Origin: Roseiarcus sp963782255
GTDB lineage: Bacteria; Pseudomonadota; Alphaproteobacteria; Rhizobiales; Beijerinckiaceae
Length of the DNA stretch: 64,000 nt
Direction of reading: 5' to 3'
Assembly: GCA_963782255.1 (NCBI GenBank)
Contig: CAWAIS010000001.1
Location: forward strand, 3,410,001-3,474,000
The position numbers and the translations under genes were made by a program. Below the pieces are notes generated by a model that was not told the DNA's origin, made no database searches, and saw nothing but the letters and a program-made list of their open reading frames with translations. Numbering within the stretch: the stretch's first letter is position 1; every line of letters begins with the position of its first letter. Shown piece by piece: positions 53,272 to 61,276 of this stretch.

Positions 53272-53847
53272 ATGACCCGGGAGAAGCTTCTTCTGAATGT
53301 TCTAATCGTGATCTTCGTGCTCATCACATTAATAGTCATTGCCTTTTTTTGGCCGACGTTTCACGATTACCTGAAGGACTTTGTTAACTTGGTGGTGGCG
53401 ATCGCAGCGGCCTATCTCGCGTACTGTTTCCAGCGAAGACAAACTTTCCTAACGTGGCTTCGCGAGCTTTGGCATGTGTGCATTACAGCAAGGGCAGACC
53501 TTATCGACTATACACATCAGCAAAATCCGACTCAGACCGACTTCGGGAAAGCTCACCGGTCAATATCGATTGCGATCGACACTATGCGCGCTGTGTATCG
53601 GAATGTTGGAGAGAACGAAAGCACAATAGGACTCTATCCGTTTGAACCACTGCATGACATGCGCAGATCGTTAGAAGCTATTGGCTTCCAAAATGTAAGC
53701 CCCGCCGTAAGGAAGCAAGAACGCGAAAATATTCTCGCTGCGTGGAACGCCTTTCGCTGGTCCTTTTTGAAAGAGTTCGCGGTACCTGTGCCGAAACACC
53801 CTATCACAATTCGGGGCACGGTCGATCCCCGTAAAAGGCCATCGTAG
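53272..53847 (+). CDS. Hypothetical membrane protein with two N-terminal helices
   Basis: This 191-residue protein has two adjacent membrane segments at its N terminus (LLNVLIVIFVLITLIVIAFF, then FVNLVVAIAAAYLAYCF) and a cytosolic helical domain of about 130 residues with HQQNPTQTDFGKAHRSISIA and LHDMRRSLEAIGF. The sequence is AT-richer than its surroundings, which points to recent acquisition. A two-helix plus soluble-domain design is common for membrane effectors of defence modules, but nothing here identifies one. The 267-bp gap before it (53005-53271) shows no gene. Confidence 0.6.
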   Translation: MTREKLLLNVLIVIFVLITLIVIAFFWPTFHDYLKDFVNLVVAIAAAYLAYCFQRRQTFLTWLRELWHVCITARADLIDYTHQQNPTQTDFGKAHRSISIAIDTMRAVYRNVGENESTIGLYPFEPLHDMRRSLEAIGFQNVSPAVRKQERENILAAWNAFRWSFLKEFAVPVPKHPITIRGTVDPRKRPS

Positions 53848-55250
53848 CCGCCCTGTACGACGATACGATCCCCATCCCGCCCCCAGCGGGAATACCTGCT
53901 AATCCTCGATCAGAGGACGATGGCGAGGCTAACCGCGCTTCGGGGGCGAGGAGAGAGCTACAGCGAGGTGATCCTGCGGCTGGCGGCTCGCCGACACCCA
54001 ACGCCACTTGCGTTCCTGCTTCGTTCCCATGTACTCTGCTCCCTTGTTCGCAAAGGCTCACGTCATCATGCCCCGAGATGGCGCGCAAACCCTGTCCGAG
54101 GTCCGCGGCCCGGTCCGGCTCGGTGGGTGCGCCCCGTCACGCTTAAACTGATCTTCGACAGTTGCTGAAACCAAGCCATTGATATCAAGCGCAAAAGCGC
54201 GTTGCGCCGACGCCGTGGCACTACATTACTGGGATTTGGCGTAGATTAGGCGTTTGCGCGCTGTCGCAAGGGTCGCGCCTATCTTCAGATCGTCCAGAAT
54301 CGGCGCGAGGGCATCGCGGAGCACCAGCCCAAGGTCTTTTTGCGGAAATACATGGCGTGGAAATCGGCACCAACTCGATCTTGGTGCCTACAGCATCCGC
54401 TAATACCGCAATGAAATCAAGGGCGTTATGGGGCAAAAGCAGGGCTTTCGGATAAGCCGATGGCGCGGGCTTGTGGTGGTAGCGGCGGACGCAAACGGCT
54501 TGTGCTCGCAAGCTGCGCCGTCCTTGGCGACACAGTCGGGGCTTGCGAGGCAGTGAGCCGAACGCGACAAGGGACAAGGTTACGGAGGCCCGTCCATCCG
54601 GTACCGGCTTTCCCCAGGTCATCAGCACCGTCCGCGTCGGGCTCAGTTGACAGCGATAACACGACGGGTCCTAACGGCGAGTGTTCCCGACGTGCCAGCC
54701 ACTGGCGCTCATTTCCCGCGCAACCGTCCCGTCGCTGGCGGCCGTTTCGAGGAAGGGCCATCCTTGGCGACACCGAGGCTTGCGAGGCCGATACAAAAGC
54801 GAACTGATGGCGGCCCTCCACGACCCGCCATCCCGCCCCCCCTGGCTACGCGTCAGCGCCATTCAGCCGGCAGCCTCGCGCTCGGCGACGCAGGCCCTAG
54901 CGCACCCTCACGCCCCGAACTGCCACTCGCGACCCCCTGGCGGGGGAACCGCTGCGGCCCATCGATCAGAACCCTCTCACTAGCGCGGCATAAAACAAAA
55001 CGGGTCCCCCTAAGCGCTCCTGTGGTTTGCTCGATGGAGGCCCAGCGGGGCGCGCTTCCGGGCCTCGGATAATCGACCCGTTCAGCCGCGCATTGCCCGC
55101 AAGCGACGCCTGCGGCGCTCAGGTGGGCTGAGGCAGGCGATAGGAGGCGTCAAGGCGAGCGTGATAAGACTGCCCAGGATGAAGGGGGCGGCGTCAGCAA
55201 GGAGCAAATGATGGCATGGGCAAAAGGGGCTGTGGTGCAGCTAAAATCTG
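53848..55250. other. 1.4-kb degraded region without a supported gene
   Basis: Several short frames cross this stretch but none has a ribosome binding site with a recognisable product. Around 53905-53985 the plus strand encodes ARLTALRGRGESYSEVILRL, the C-terminal pattern of VapB-like antitoxins, in a frame lacking a proper start. Near 54521-54555 and 54760-54790 a CCTTGGCGACAC...GGCTTGCGAGGC motif is repeated directly. The region looks like eroded cargo. Confidence 0.45.
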
Positions 55251-56896
55251 GCAGACCGTGCGAAAAGTCGGCGTGAGCGGATTCCTTCGAATCGGCGCGC
55301 GGGCTAGAATCGCGCATGACTCACATTGCCGGATTCGAGCGCGACCAGCTCCTGTTGCTGCCGGAGGCGGTGGACGATTACGTGGACGCTGGAAATCCGG
55401 TTCGGTTCATCGACGCCTTCGTTGACGGGCTGGACCTCGCGGCGGCGGGGTTCGCGCGAGTGACGGCGAAGGCGACGGGGCGTCCGGGGTATGCGCCCGG
55501 CGACCTGTTGAAGCTCTATATCTACGGCTATCTGAACCGGGTCCGATCGAGCCGGCGGCTGGAGCGCGAAGCCCATCGCAACATCGAGGTCATCTGGCTT
55601 CTGCGCAGCCTCAGGCCCGACTTCAAGACCATCGCCGACTTTCGACGCGACAATCGCGCGGCGTTCCGCGCCGTGTTTCGTCAGTTCGTCCTGCTGTGTC
55701 GACGGCTCGACCTTTACGGCCGCGAGTTGCTCGCCGTCGATGGAACTCGCATCAAGGCGGTCAACAACAAGGATCGCAACTTCACCCGCACTTCGTTGCG
55801 CGAGTTCATCCGCGCCGCCGATGAGAGGCTGAACGATTATCTCGCGCGGCTCGACGCGAGCGACATCGAAGACGGCGCGTCGGCCGGTGGGGCGCGCACG
55901 AAAAATCTCGCCGAGAAGATCGAGGCCTTGCGCAAGAAGCGCGGCCGTTACGAGGCGATGCTGGCCCAGCTTGACCGGACCGGCGAGGACCAGATCTCGC
56001 TGACCGATCCCGACAGCCGCGCCATGGCCGCGCATACGAAGATCGGTGTGGGCTACAACGCGCAGGTCGCGGTCGACGCGAAGAACAAGATGATCGTCGA
56101 GCAGGCAGTGACCAACCAGGTCGTCGACATGGGACTGCTGACGCAGACCGCCGAGCCGGCCCGCGAAATTCTCGGGGTCGAAACGATCGACGTCGTCGCC
56201 GATCGTGGCTACTTCAAAGTCGAGGACATCGAGGCCTGCGAGAAGGCCGGCTGCATTCCTCATGTCCCCAAGCCTCAACGAGGATCGTCGGTGCGCAAGG
56301 GTTTCTTCCGCAAGGACGAGTTCCGATACGATGCTGGGCGCGACGCCTACGTCTGCCCGGCCGGGCAGTTGCTGACGCCGATCCGCCGCGGCCGGCTGCG
56401 CGATCTCGAGAAGATCGATTACGGCGCCCCGAAGGCCTGTCGCGTTTGTCCGCTGCGCGCGCGATGCACAAACGACGTTCGCTCGGTGTCCCGTCTCGAA
56501 AATGAGGACGTGCTCGATCGCATGGCCGAACGCCTCAAAGCGAGGCCGCACATTCTCGACCGTCGCCGCGAGGTCGTCGAGCATCCCTTCGGCAGCATCA
56601 AGCAATGGATGTATCAGGGCGCGTTCCTGATGCGCAGCCTCGAAAACGTGCGCGCCGAGTTTAGCCTGACCGCGCTCGTCTACAACTTGCGCCGCGCCCT
56701 CAATGTCATCGGCGTCGAGCCGATGGTAGCGGCGGTTCGGGGGTGAGCGGCGTACCCAATCCGCGCCTAAAGAGCCGACATGGGCGGCCACAGGATCGAC
56801 ACAGGCCTTGTCGCACCCGAAAAAAGTCGAAACCCCCGTCCGTCGCCGCCCGAGTGCGCAAAGCCGTGGGCGCAAGCAGTTTCCGCACGGTCTGCT
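55251..56896 (+). mobile_element. IS1182-family insertion sequence
   Basis: Inverted repeats GCAGACCGTGCGAAAA (55251-55266) and its counterpart at 56881-56896 match at 15 of 16 positions and bracket one transposase gene. No clear target duplication was found next to them, so the exact outer base is uncertain by a few positions. Confidence 0.82.
55316..56746 (+). CDS. IS1182-family transposase
   Basis: This 476-residue DDE transposase has the DUF772 N-terminal domain (LLPEAVDDYVDAGNPVRFID, then GRPGYAPGDLLKLYIYGYLN) and the catalytic core with Asp in LLAVDGTRIKAV, Asp in IDVVADRGYFK and Glu in REVVEHPFGSIKQWM. A zinc-like CRVCPLRARC knuckle lies before the last Glu. It is full length with an open frame, so the element may be active. 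Confidence 0.95.
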   Translation: MTHIAGFERDQLLLLPEAVDDYVDAGNPVRFIDAFVDGLDLAAAGFARVTAKATGRPGYAPGDLLKLYIYGYLNRVRSSRRLEREAHRNIEVIWLLRSLRPDFKTIADFRRDNRAAFRAVFRQFVLLCRRLDLYGRELLAVDGTRIKAVNNKDRNFTRTSLREFIRAADERLNDYLARLDASDIEDGASAGGARTKNLAEKIEALRKKRGRYEAMLAQLDRTGEDQISLTDPDSRAMAAHTKIGVGYNAQVAVDAKNKMIVEQAVTNQVVDMGLLTQTAEPAREILGVETIDVVADRGYFKVEDIEACEKAGCIPHVPKPQRGSSVRKGFFRKDEFRYDAGRDAYVCPAGQLLTPIRRGRLRDLEKIDYGAPKACRVCPLRARCTNDVRSVSRLENEDVLDRMAERLKARPHILDRRREVVEHPFGSIKQWMYQGAFLMRSLENVRAEFSLTALVYNLRRALNVIGVEPMVAAVRG

Positions 56897-57238
56897 GGGG
56901 GTCAACCTATGACCGTAGGGCACTCCGGCACGTTCGGGGTTAGGTGCATGTGGTTCGATGGTGCGAACTTAAAGAGGGCGAACTTCGACCCCGATGATCT
57001 GAAAGCTGCGGAGCCCGGGGCCGTCGGTGTCGATTCCGGCCAACAAGCAGTGACGCCCCCCAGGGGTCGCTAAGAGCGGCGCTATGACCCTCCCGCCCGT
57101 GCCCCTTCGCGTGCACGACCCCCAGCCCCTCTTCGGCCGAACCACCCGGGGCTTTGAACTTGGTGGTCCGGAGGTCCTCGGCGATGGGGTTCCTTGTCCT
57201 CATCCTCTCCTCCCCCAAAATTCTAGGGCCAAATCGAA
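56897..57238. other. 342-bp region between the IS1182 element and a small gene
   Basis: No gene is strongly supported. On the minus strand a possible short frame starts at ATG 57203 with a good GGAGGAGAGG site and reads MRTRNPIAEDLRTTKFK, like the start of small basic ribosome-rescue-type proteins, but its continuation is not convincing. Confidence 0.4.
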
Positions 57239-57629
57239 ATGTTTGAGAAGGCGCGAATAACAGCATACTCCGCGAGAGTGCAGGCGATGGTAAGCAAAAG
57301 TGAGCCTTACCGCGAAAAGTTCGGCGGGAAGCCTTTTGCCGATACATTTCTGCGGGAGCAGCCGGATAATTTCGAGGGACTTTCGTGGGCGACAGCCGTT
57401 GCATGGGAGGCAGGCGTCCCCGATTTTTTGTGGGCAGCGGTGTGCTTAGGAGCGCTGATCAATAAAGTCTCTCCCGGACATCAAATCGATCTTCTCAAAG
57501 CGGACCCTGGATATAACCCGGGATGGGACCGGTATTGGCGTCGATACAGCGCCGTTTTGACCAAGCAGTTGGCCACGACGTGACGTCCCCTTCACCTTGA
57601 ACTTGGAAGTGCGGAGGTCCTTGTCGGCG
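57152..57629. repeat. Imperfect direct repeats flanking a small gene
   Basis: CTTTGAACTTGGTGGTCCGG...GGTCCTCGGCG at 57152-57183 recurs as CCTTGAACTTGGAAGTGCGG...GGTCCTTGTCGGCG at 57595-57629, in the same orientation, one on each side of the gene at 57239-57583. Confidence 0.6.
57239..57583 (+). CDS. Small hypothetical protein
   Basis: This 114-residue protein (MFEKARITAYSARVQAMVSK at the start, a hydrophobic stretch DFLWAAVCLGALINKV near residue 68, a basic WDRYWRRYSAVLTKQ end) lies in an AT-richer patch. There is no clear ribosome binding site before ATG 57239. Imperfect direct repeats flank it, as if it had been inserted as a unit. No family is recognised. Confidence 0.45.
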   Translation: MFEKARITAYSARVQAMVSKSEPYREKFGGKPFADTFLREQPDNFEGLSWATAVAWEAGVPDFLWAAVCLGALINKVSPGHQIDLLKADPGYNPGWDRYWRRYSAVLTKQLATT

Positions 57630-57921
57630 CACACGGGTGGAAACTACAGGACCGAGGGTAGGCTTTTCCATCCTCATGCGTGCACGGCCTCCGCTGTCGG
57701 CCACGCAAAGACCAACGACACGGCACCGTCTGTCCCATCCAGGAAACCGGAAATAAAGCCTTCCGTCCCGATGGTCGGGCAGCACCCGCCCGAACACCCC
57801 CCGCAGTTTCGCGTTGAGAACATCCACCGGCCCGCCGAGGGCGTCGAGAAGCTCCCCTCGGCGGCGCTCTGGGACGCGGGGGAGACGGCGGACTGACGCG
57901 GCCCCTTCGCGGGATGGTGCC
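57584..57921. other. 338-bp region between a small gene and the integrase 3' end
   Basis: It contains the second copy of the direct repeat (57595-57629). I see no supported gene in it. Confidence 0.5.
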
Positions 57922-59571
57922 CTAAATCCGATATGTGGGGAACTTCCCAATCTCGGCGGCCAAGTCCTCGACGGTGGGCGTCTCGTAGTTGTCCCCCTCC
58001 TCCTTCGATGAGTGCCCACACATGCCGAACCTAATGCGCCGCTCGATGCCGGCCCTTGCGGCCCTTCGTTTGAACGTGTGCCGCCACGCATGGTTGGGGC
58101 TGATGCCGGGGTCTGTCACGCCAAGGGATCGCACCCATTCCGCCAGCTTGTCCCGCTGCTTCACCCAAGGGGGCCGGGTTGGGTTGGTGAGGTCACCTTC
58201 TCCAGTCTTCCGCCTGCCCTGAGGGTCATAGAACAGCGGCCCCTTGCGCCTCGACTGGGCGAAGGAGACGAACCCCTGCTCGATGAGATGCTGATGCAGC
58301 GGGACTTCCCTTGCCTTGTTCCCCTTCACGGCCCCGGCCTCGGGGGTGAGACGGGCTATCCAGAACCCGTCCTTGTGCTGCTTCACGTCCTCGGCGCGAA
58401 GCTGCGTCATCTCTCCGGGGCGGGCTCCGGTGTAGGCGCAGAGCCACGGGACCCACCTTCTGGCGTCGGCGTTGTGCCGGTCCATCCGCCTCGGGGAGGG
58501 CTCCAGCGTTGCCCTGAGGATGGTCCTGCATTCGTCCTCGTTGAACTCCCTCTCCCGCAGTTTCGTCGGGTTCTTTGGCAGATCAACCGCGGCATCAGCG
58601 AAGGGGCTGGTGGTCAGCATCTTCCGCCCCGCTGCCCACTTGAAAACCGTCTTGGAAGCCGAGAGCCAAACGTCGTGAATGACACGGGCCGACCGGTCCT
58701 CTGTGCGAAGTCCGTCAAGCCACCCTTGGGCCTCTTCAGGGGTGATGGTTGCGAGGTCACGTTCTCCGAAGCTCTCCCGCAACGAGGAGAACACAGAACG
58801 CCAGCGATTGACCGTGGAGGAGGCTGGCTTCTTCGCCGTGACCCACGCCTCGAACAAGCCCCAGACCGTCAGGCCGGAAGGCTTGATGCCCTGTGGCGGT
58901 GTCCTCGGTTCGTTGCTCTCCAGCGCAGGCCCTCCTTGGGGAGCGACCGACGTGGGAAACTTCTGTGGCCCGTCGTCTCGCGTGTAGTCACCCCCAGCGC
59001 GCCGCCGTAGCAGGGCCAGAGCAGGGACGAACTCATCCTCGACGGCGTCCAGAAAGCTGCCCCTTGTGTCCTCGGTCAGCATCATGCCCCGCTCGTTGAG
59101 GAAGGCTTCGATGTCGCCCAGCCGCTCTAGCGCGCGGTGAACTGAGCGGCGCTCAACCGGGGTCCGTGGGCTCTCGTCATCGTCGGCTCGGTTGAACTTC
59201 GTGAGCGAGGTCTCGTAGGTCTCAACCACGATGTCCCAATCCTCGGGCTGGCCCGGTTCCTCCTCGTGCTGGGCGACGAACCAGAGATACCAATCTCCGG
59301 TGAGCGCGCGGACCTGTCGTTGCGTCAGCGTCTCGCCTTCACCTCTGGCCTTTGTTCTGAGCCCCTCGAAGCGGGAGGTGATCTCCGCGTCCCAATCCCT
59401 GAACGTCTGCTTGGCGCGCTCGCTTGGCAACGATCCGGGGACCCGGAAGCGTTCCTCCTGCCGGACCTTGAAGGCCGAATGATAGGCTTCCCTGATGTCC
59501 TCGGGGATGCGCTTTCGGGAGAACCAGTCGCCGTTTCGTGCGCGTCGTAGGGTCGTCATCCAAGCTGCCAT
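57922..59571 (-). CDS. int: Tyrosine site-specific integrase of the island
   Basis: This 549-residue tyrosine recombinase catalyses integration at tRNA-Leu. The N-terminal 240 residues hold the arm-binding and SAM-like core-binding parts (MTTLRRARNGDWFSRKRIPE at the start). The catalytic domain shows Arg in CAYTGARPGEMTQLRAEDV, His-x-x-Arg in SPNHAWRHTFKRRA, GH in FGMCGHSSKEEGDNY and the nucleophile Tyr in DNYETPTVEDLA. The size is large but normal for tRNA-targeting island integrases of rhizobia. It starts at ATG 59571, and the 19-bp arm-like repeat abuts its start codon, which suggests that integrase binding represses its own gene. Confidence 0.95.
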   Translation of the reverse strand: MAAWMTTLRRARNGDWFSRKRIPEDIREAYHSAFKVRQEERFRVPGSLPSERAKQTFRDWDAEITSRFEGLRTKARGEGETLTQRQVRALTGDWYLWFVAQHEEEPGQPEDWDIVVETYETSLTKFNRADDDESPRTPVERRSVHRALERLGDIEAFLNERGMMLTEDTRGSFLDAVEDEFVPALALLRRRAGGDYTRDDGPQKFPTSVAPQGGPALESNEPRTPPQGIKPSGLTVWGLFEAWVTAKKPASSTVNRWRSVFSSLRESFGERDLATITPEEAQGWLDGLRTEDRSARVIHDVWLSASKTVFKWAAGRKMLTTSPFADAAVDLPKNPTKLREREFNEDECRTILRATLEPSPRRMDRHNADARRWVPWLCAYTGARPGEMTQLRAEDVKQHKDGFWIARLTPEAGAVKGNKAREVPLHQHLIEQGFVSFAQSRRKGPLFYDPQGRRKTGEGDLTNPTRPPWVKQRDKLAEWVRSLGVTDPGISPNHAWRHTFKRRAARAGIERRIRFGMCGHSSKEEGDNYETPTVEDLAAEIGKFPTYRI

Positions 59572-59590
59572 TTTGTAGCGCCCTTTGTAG
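59572..59590 (+). promoter_or_regulatory. int: Integrase arm-type site overlapping the int leader
   Basis: TTTGTAGCGCCCTTTGTAG has two direct TTTGTAG units and matches the left-end site (39239-39257) at 17 of 19 positions. It occupies bases -1 to -19 of the integrase start codon, where the ribosome binding site would be. Confidence 0.6.
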
Positions 59591-59657
59591 GGGGGCGACG
59601 CTCGGAAGGCCCTGTATTAGCTCAACTATTTGAGCCACCAACGGTTTCACATTGTAG

Positions 59658-59677
59658 TGGTGCGGTCAAGAGGACTC
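59658..59677 (+). other. attR: 3' end of tRNA-Leu(GAG) as attachment core
   Basis: The 20 bases are identical to 39159-39178. They include the encoded CCA, the 3' acceptor strand and part of the T arm, so integration keeps the tRNA intact. Confidence 0.9.
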
Positions 59678-59744
59678 GAACCTCCACTCCGGTTAAAGAA
59701 CTAGCACCTCAAGCTAGCGCGTCTACCAATTCCGCCATGACCGC
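59658..59744 (-). tRNA. tRNA-Leu (anticodon GAG)
   Basis: The minus strand begins GCGGTCATGGCGGAATTGG at 59744 and folds as a class II tRNA. Acceptor GCGGTCA pairs with TGACCGC, the D arm contains TTGGTAGAC, the anticodon stem CTAGC/GCTAG holds the loop TTGAGGT (anticodon GAG at 59708-59710), and a short variable arm and the T arm GGTTCGAGTCC follow. The CCA end is encoded. The gene is intact and serves as the integration site of the island. Confidence 0.96.
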
Positions 59745-59853
59745 ACGGGAGCAGCTTCGGACCGTTGAGGGTCCGAACCGAAGGCGGCCCGTCTAACAAA
59801 TCGCTTCGGCTGTGACAAGCGCGCGAAGCGCCGCAGCGCCCGCAGGCCGGGCT

Positions 59854-61167
59854 TCAGGCTTCGCCTTCCCGCTCCTTGCGCAGCCGCGCCCAGTACTCGA
59901 GCCTTTTCTTGAGCTCGCGCTCGAAGCCGCGCTCGACCGGCTCGTAGAGGACATGGCGGCCGAGCGCGTCGGGCCAGTAATTCTGGCCGCTGAAGGCGTC
60001 GGGGGCATCGTGATCGTACTCGTAATCGGCTCCGTAGCCTTCGCGTTTCATGAGCCGCGTCGGCGCGTTGAGAATGGTCTTGGGCGGCGTCAGCGAGCCG
60101 TGCGCCTTGGCGAGCGCCTGCGCCGCGCCGAAGGCCTTGTAGATTGCGTTCGACTTCGGCGCGGTCGCCACATAAGCGACCGCCTCGGCGATCGCGAGCT
60201 CGCCCTCGGGGCTGCCGAGAAAGTCGTATGCGTCCTTGGCGGCGTTGGCGACGGCGAGCGCCTGAGGGTCGGCGAGGCCGATGTCCTCGGAGGCCATGCG
60301 GACGACGCGCCGGGCGATGAAGAGCGGGTCCTCGCCGGCGTCGAACATGCGCGCGAGATAGTAGAGCGCCGCGTCCGGATCGGAGCCGCGCACGCATTTG
60401 TGCAGGGCCGAGATCAGATTGTAATGGCCGTCCTGCGCCTTGTCGTAGATCGGCGCGCGCCGCTGCACGACCTCGACCAGGCGCTCGGTATCGAGGGTCT
60501 CGCCGGGCCGCGCGGCGCGCCATGCCTCCTCGGCGAGCGTCAGGATCGCCCGGCCGTCGCCGTCGGCCATGCCGATCAGCGCCTCGCGGGCCTGGGGGTC
60601 GAGCGGCAGCGGCTTTTCCACGAGCCGTTCGGCGCGCTCGATGAGCGCCTCGAGCGCTTGCCCCGTCAGCGGACGAAAGATAAGGACGCGCGCGCGGGAG
60701 AGGAGCGCGGCGTTCAGCTCGAACGACGGATTCTGGGTCGTTGCGCCGATCAGCGTCACGGCGCCGTCCTCCATCACGGGCAAGAACGAGTCCTGCTGCG
60801 CCCGGTTGAAGCGATGGATCTCATCGACGAAGAGCAGCGTGCCCTTCCCTTGCCCGCGCCGGGCGCGTGCGGCGTCGAAGATCTTCTTGAGCTCCGCGAC
60901 CCCGGAATGGATCGCCGAGACCTGCACGAAAGCGTCCTGCCGCGACGCGCCGATCAGCCGCGCGACCGTCGTCTTGCCGCTGCCTGGCGGCCCCCAGAAG
61001 ATCATCGAGCCGAGGGTCGGCGATTCGAGGAGCCGCGTCAGCGCGCCGTCCGGTCCCGTCAGATGCTCCTGGCCCGAGACTTCCGCGAGCGACCTCGGCC
61101 GCAGCCGCTCGGCGAGCGGCGCCGGCGGCGGCTCGGCTCTTGGGGCGGCGTCGTCGAAGAGGCTCAT
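59854..61167 (-). CDS. rarA: Replication-associated recombination protein A (AAA+ ATPase)
   Basis: RarA (MgsA) is a clamp-loader-like AAA+ ATPase that acts at stalled replication forks. The 437-residue protein has the N-terminal PLAERLRPRSLAEVSGQEHL, Walker A FWGPPGSGKTTVARL, Walker B TLLFVDEIHRFNRAQQDSFL, sensor GATTQNPSFELNAALLSRA, and the C-terminal tetramerisation part (YDKAQDGHYNLISALHKCVR, then YEYDHDAPDAFSGQNYWP). I start at ATG 61167 (MSLFDDAAPRAEPPPAP); upstream in-frame ATGs would add a non-conserved basic leader. It is the first core gene beyond the island. Confidence 0.95.
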   Translation of the reverse strand: MSLFDDAAPRAEPPPAPLAERLRPRSLAEVSGQEHLTGPDGALTRLLESPTLGSMIFWGPPGSGKTTVARLIGASRQDAFVQVSAIHSGVAELKKIFDAARARRGQGKGTLLFVDEIHRFNRAQQDSFLPVMEDGAVTLIGATTQNPSFELNAALLSRARVLIFRPLTGQALEALIERAERLVEKPLPLDPQAREALIGMADGDGRAILTLAEEAWRAARPGETLDTERLVEVVQRRAPIYDKAQDGHYNLISALHKCVRGSDPDAALYYLARMFDAGEDPLFIARRVVRMASEDIGLADPQALAVANAAKDAYDFLGSPEGELAIAEAVAYVATAPKSNAIYKAFGAAQALAKAHGSLTPPKTILNAPTRLMKREGYGADYEYDHDAPDAFSGQNYWPDALGRHVLYEPVERGFERELKKRLEYWARLRKEREGEA

Positions 61168-61276
61168 GGGGCCGTTGTCACGCATCGGGGCGCGCCATGT
61201 CCAGCTTAGGCGAGCTTGCCTGCCGCGCTCGAGTATGTTCATGAGGCCGCCTTGATCCAACGCCCGTGAGACGCCG

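Larger units (their letters stand above)
39159..59677 (+). mobile_element. Genomic island integrated at tRNA-Leu(GAG), about 20.5 kb
   Basis: The last 20 bases of the tRNA-Leu gene (with CCA) recur as a perfect direct repeat at 39159-39178 and 59658-59677. The tyrosine integrase gene sits just inside the tRNA end, reading away from it. Both ends carry similar 19-bp integrase arm-like sites. Between the repeats the genes are accessory: broken restriction, TIR-NLR, recombinase and IS genes. The core genes on either side (atzF, rarA) are intact. The island is therefore a complete site-specifically integrated element or a remnant of one; no conjugation or phage structural genes remain. Confidence 0.9.

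Noticed and set aside
55304..56923. A 539-codon minus-strand frame opposite the IS1182 transposase
   Set aside because: It mirrors the transposase reading frame and has no motif of its own.
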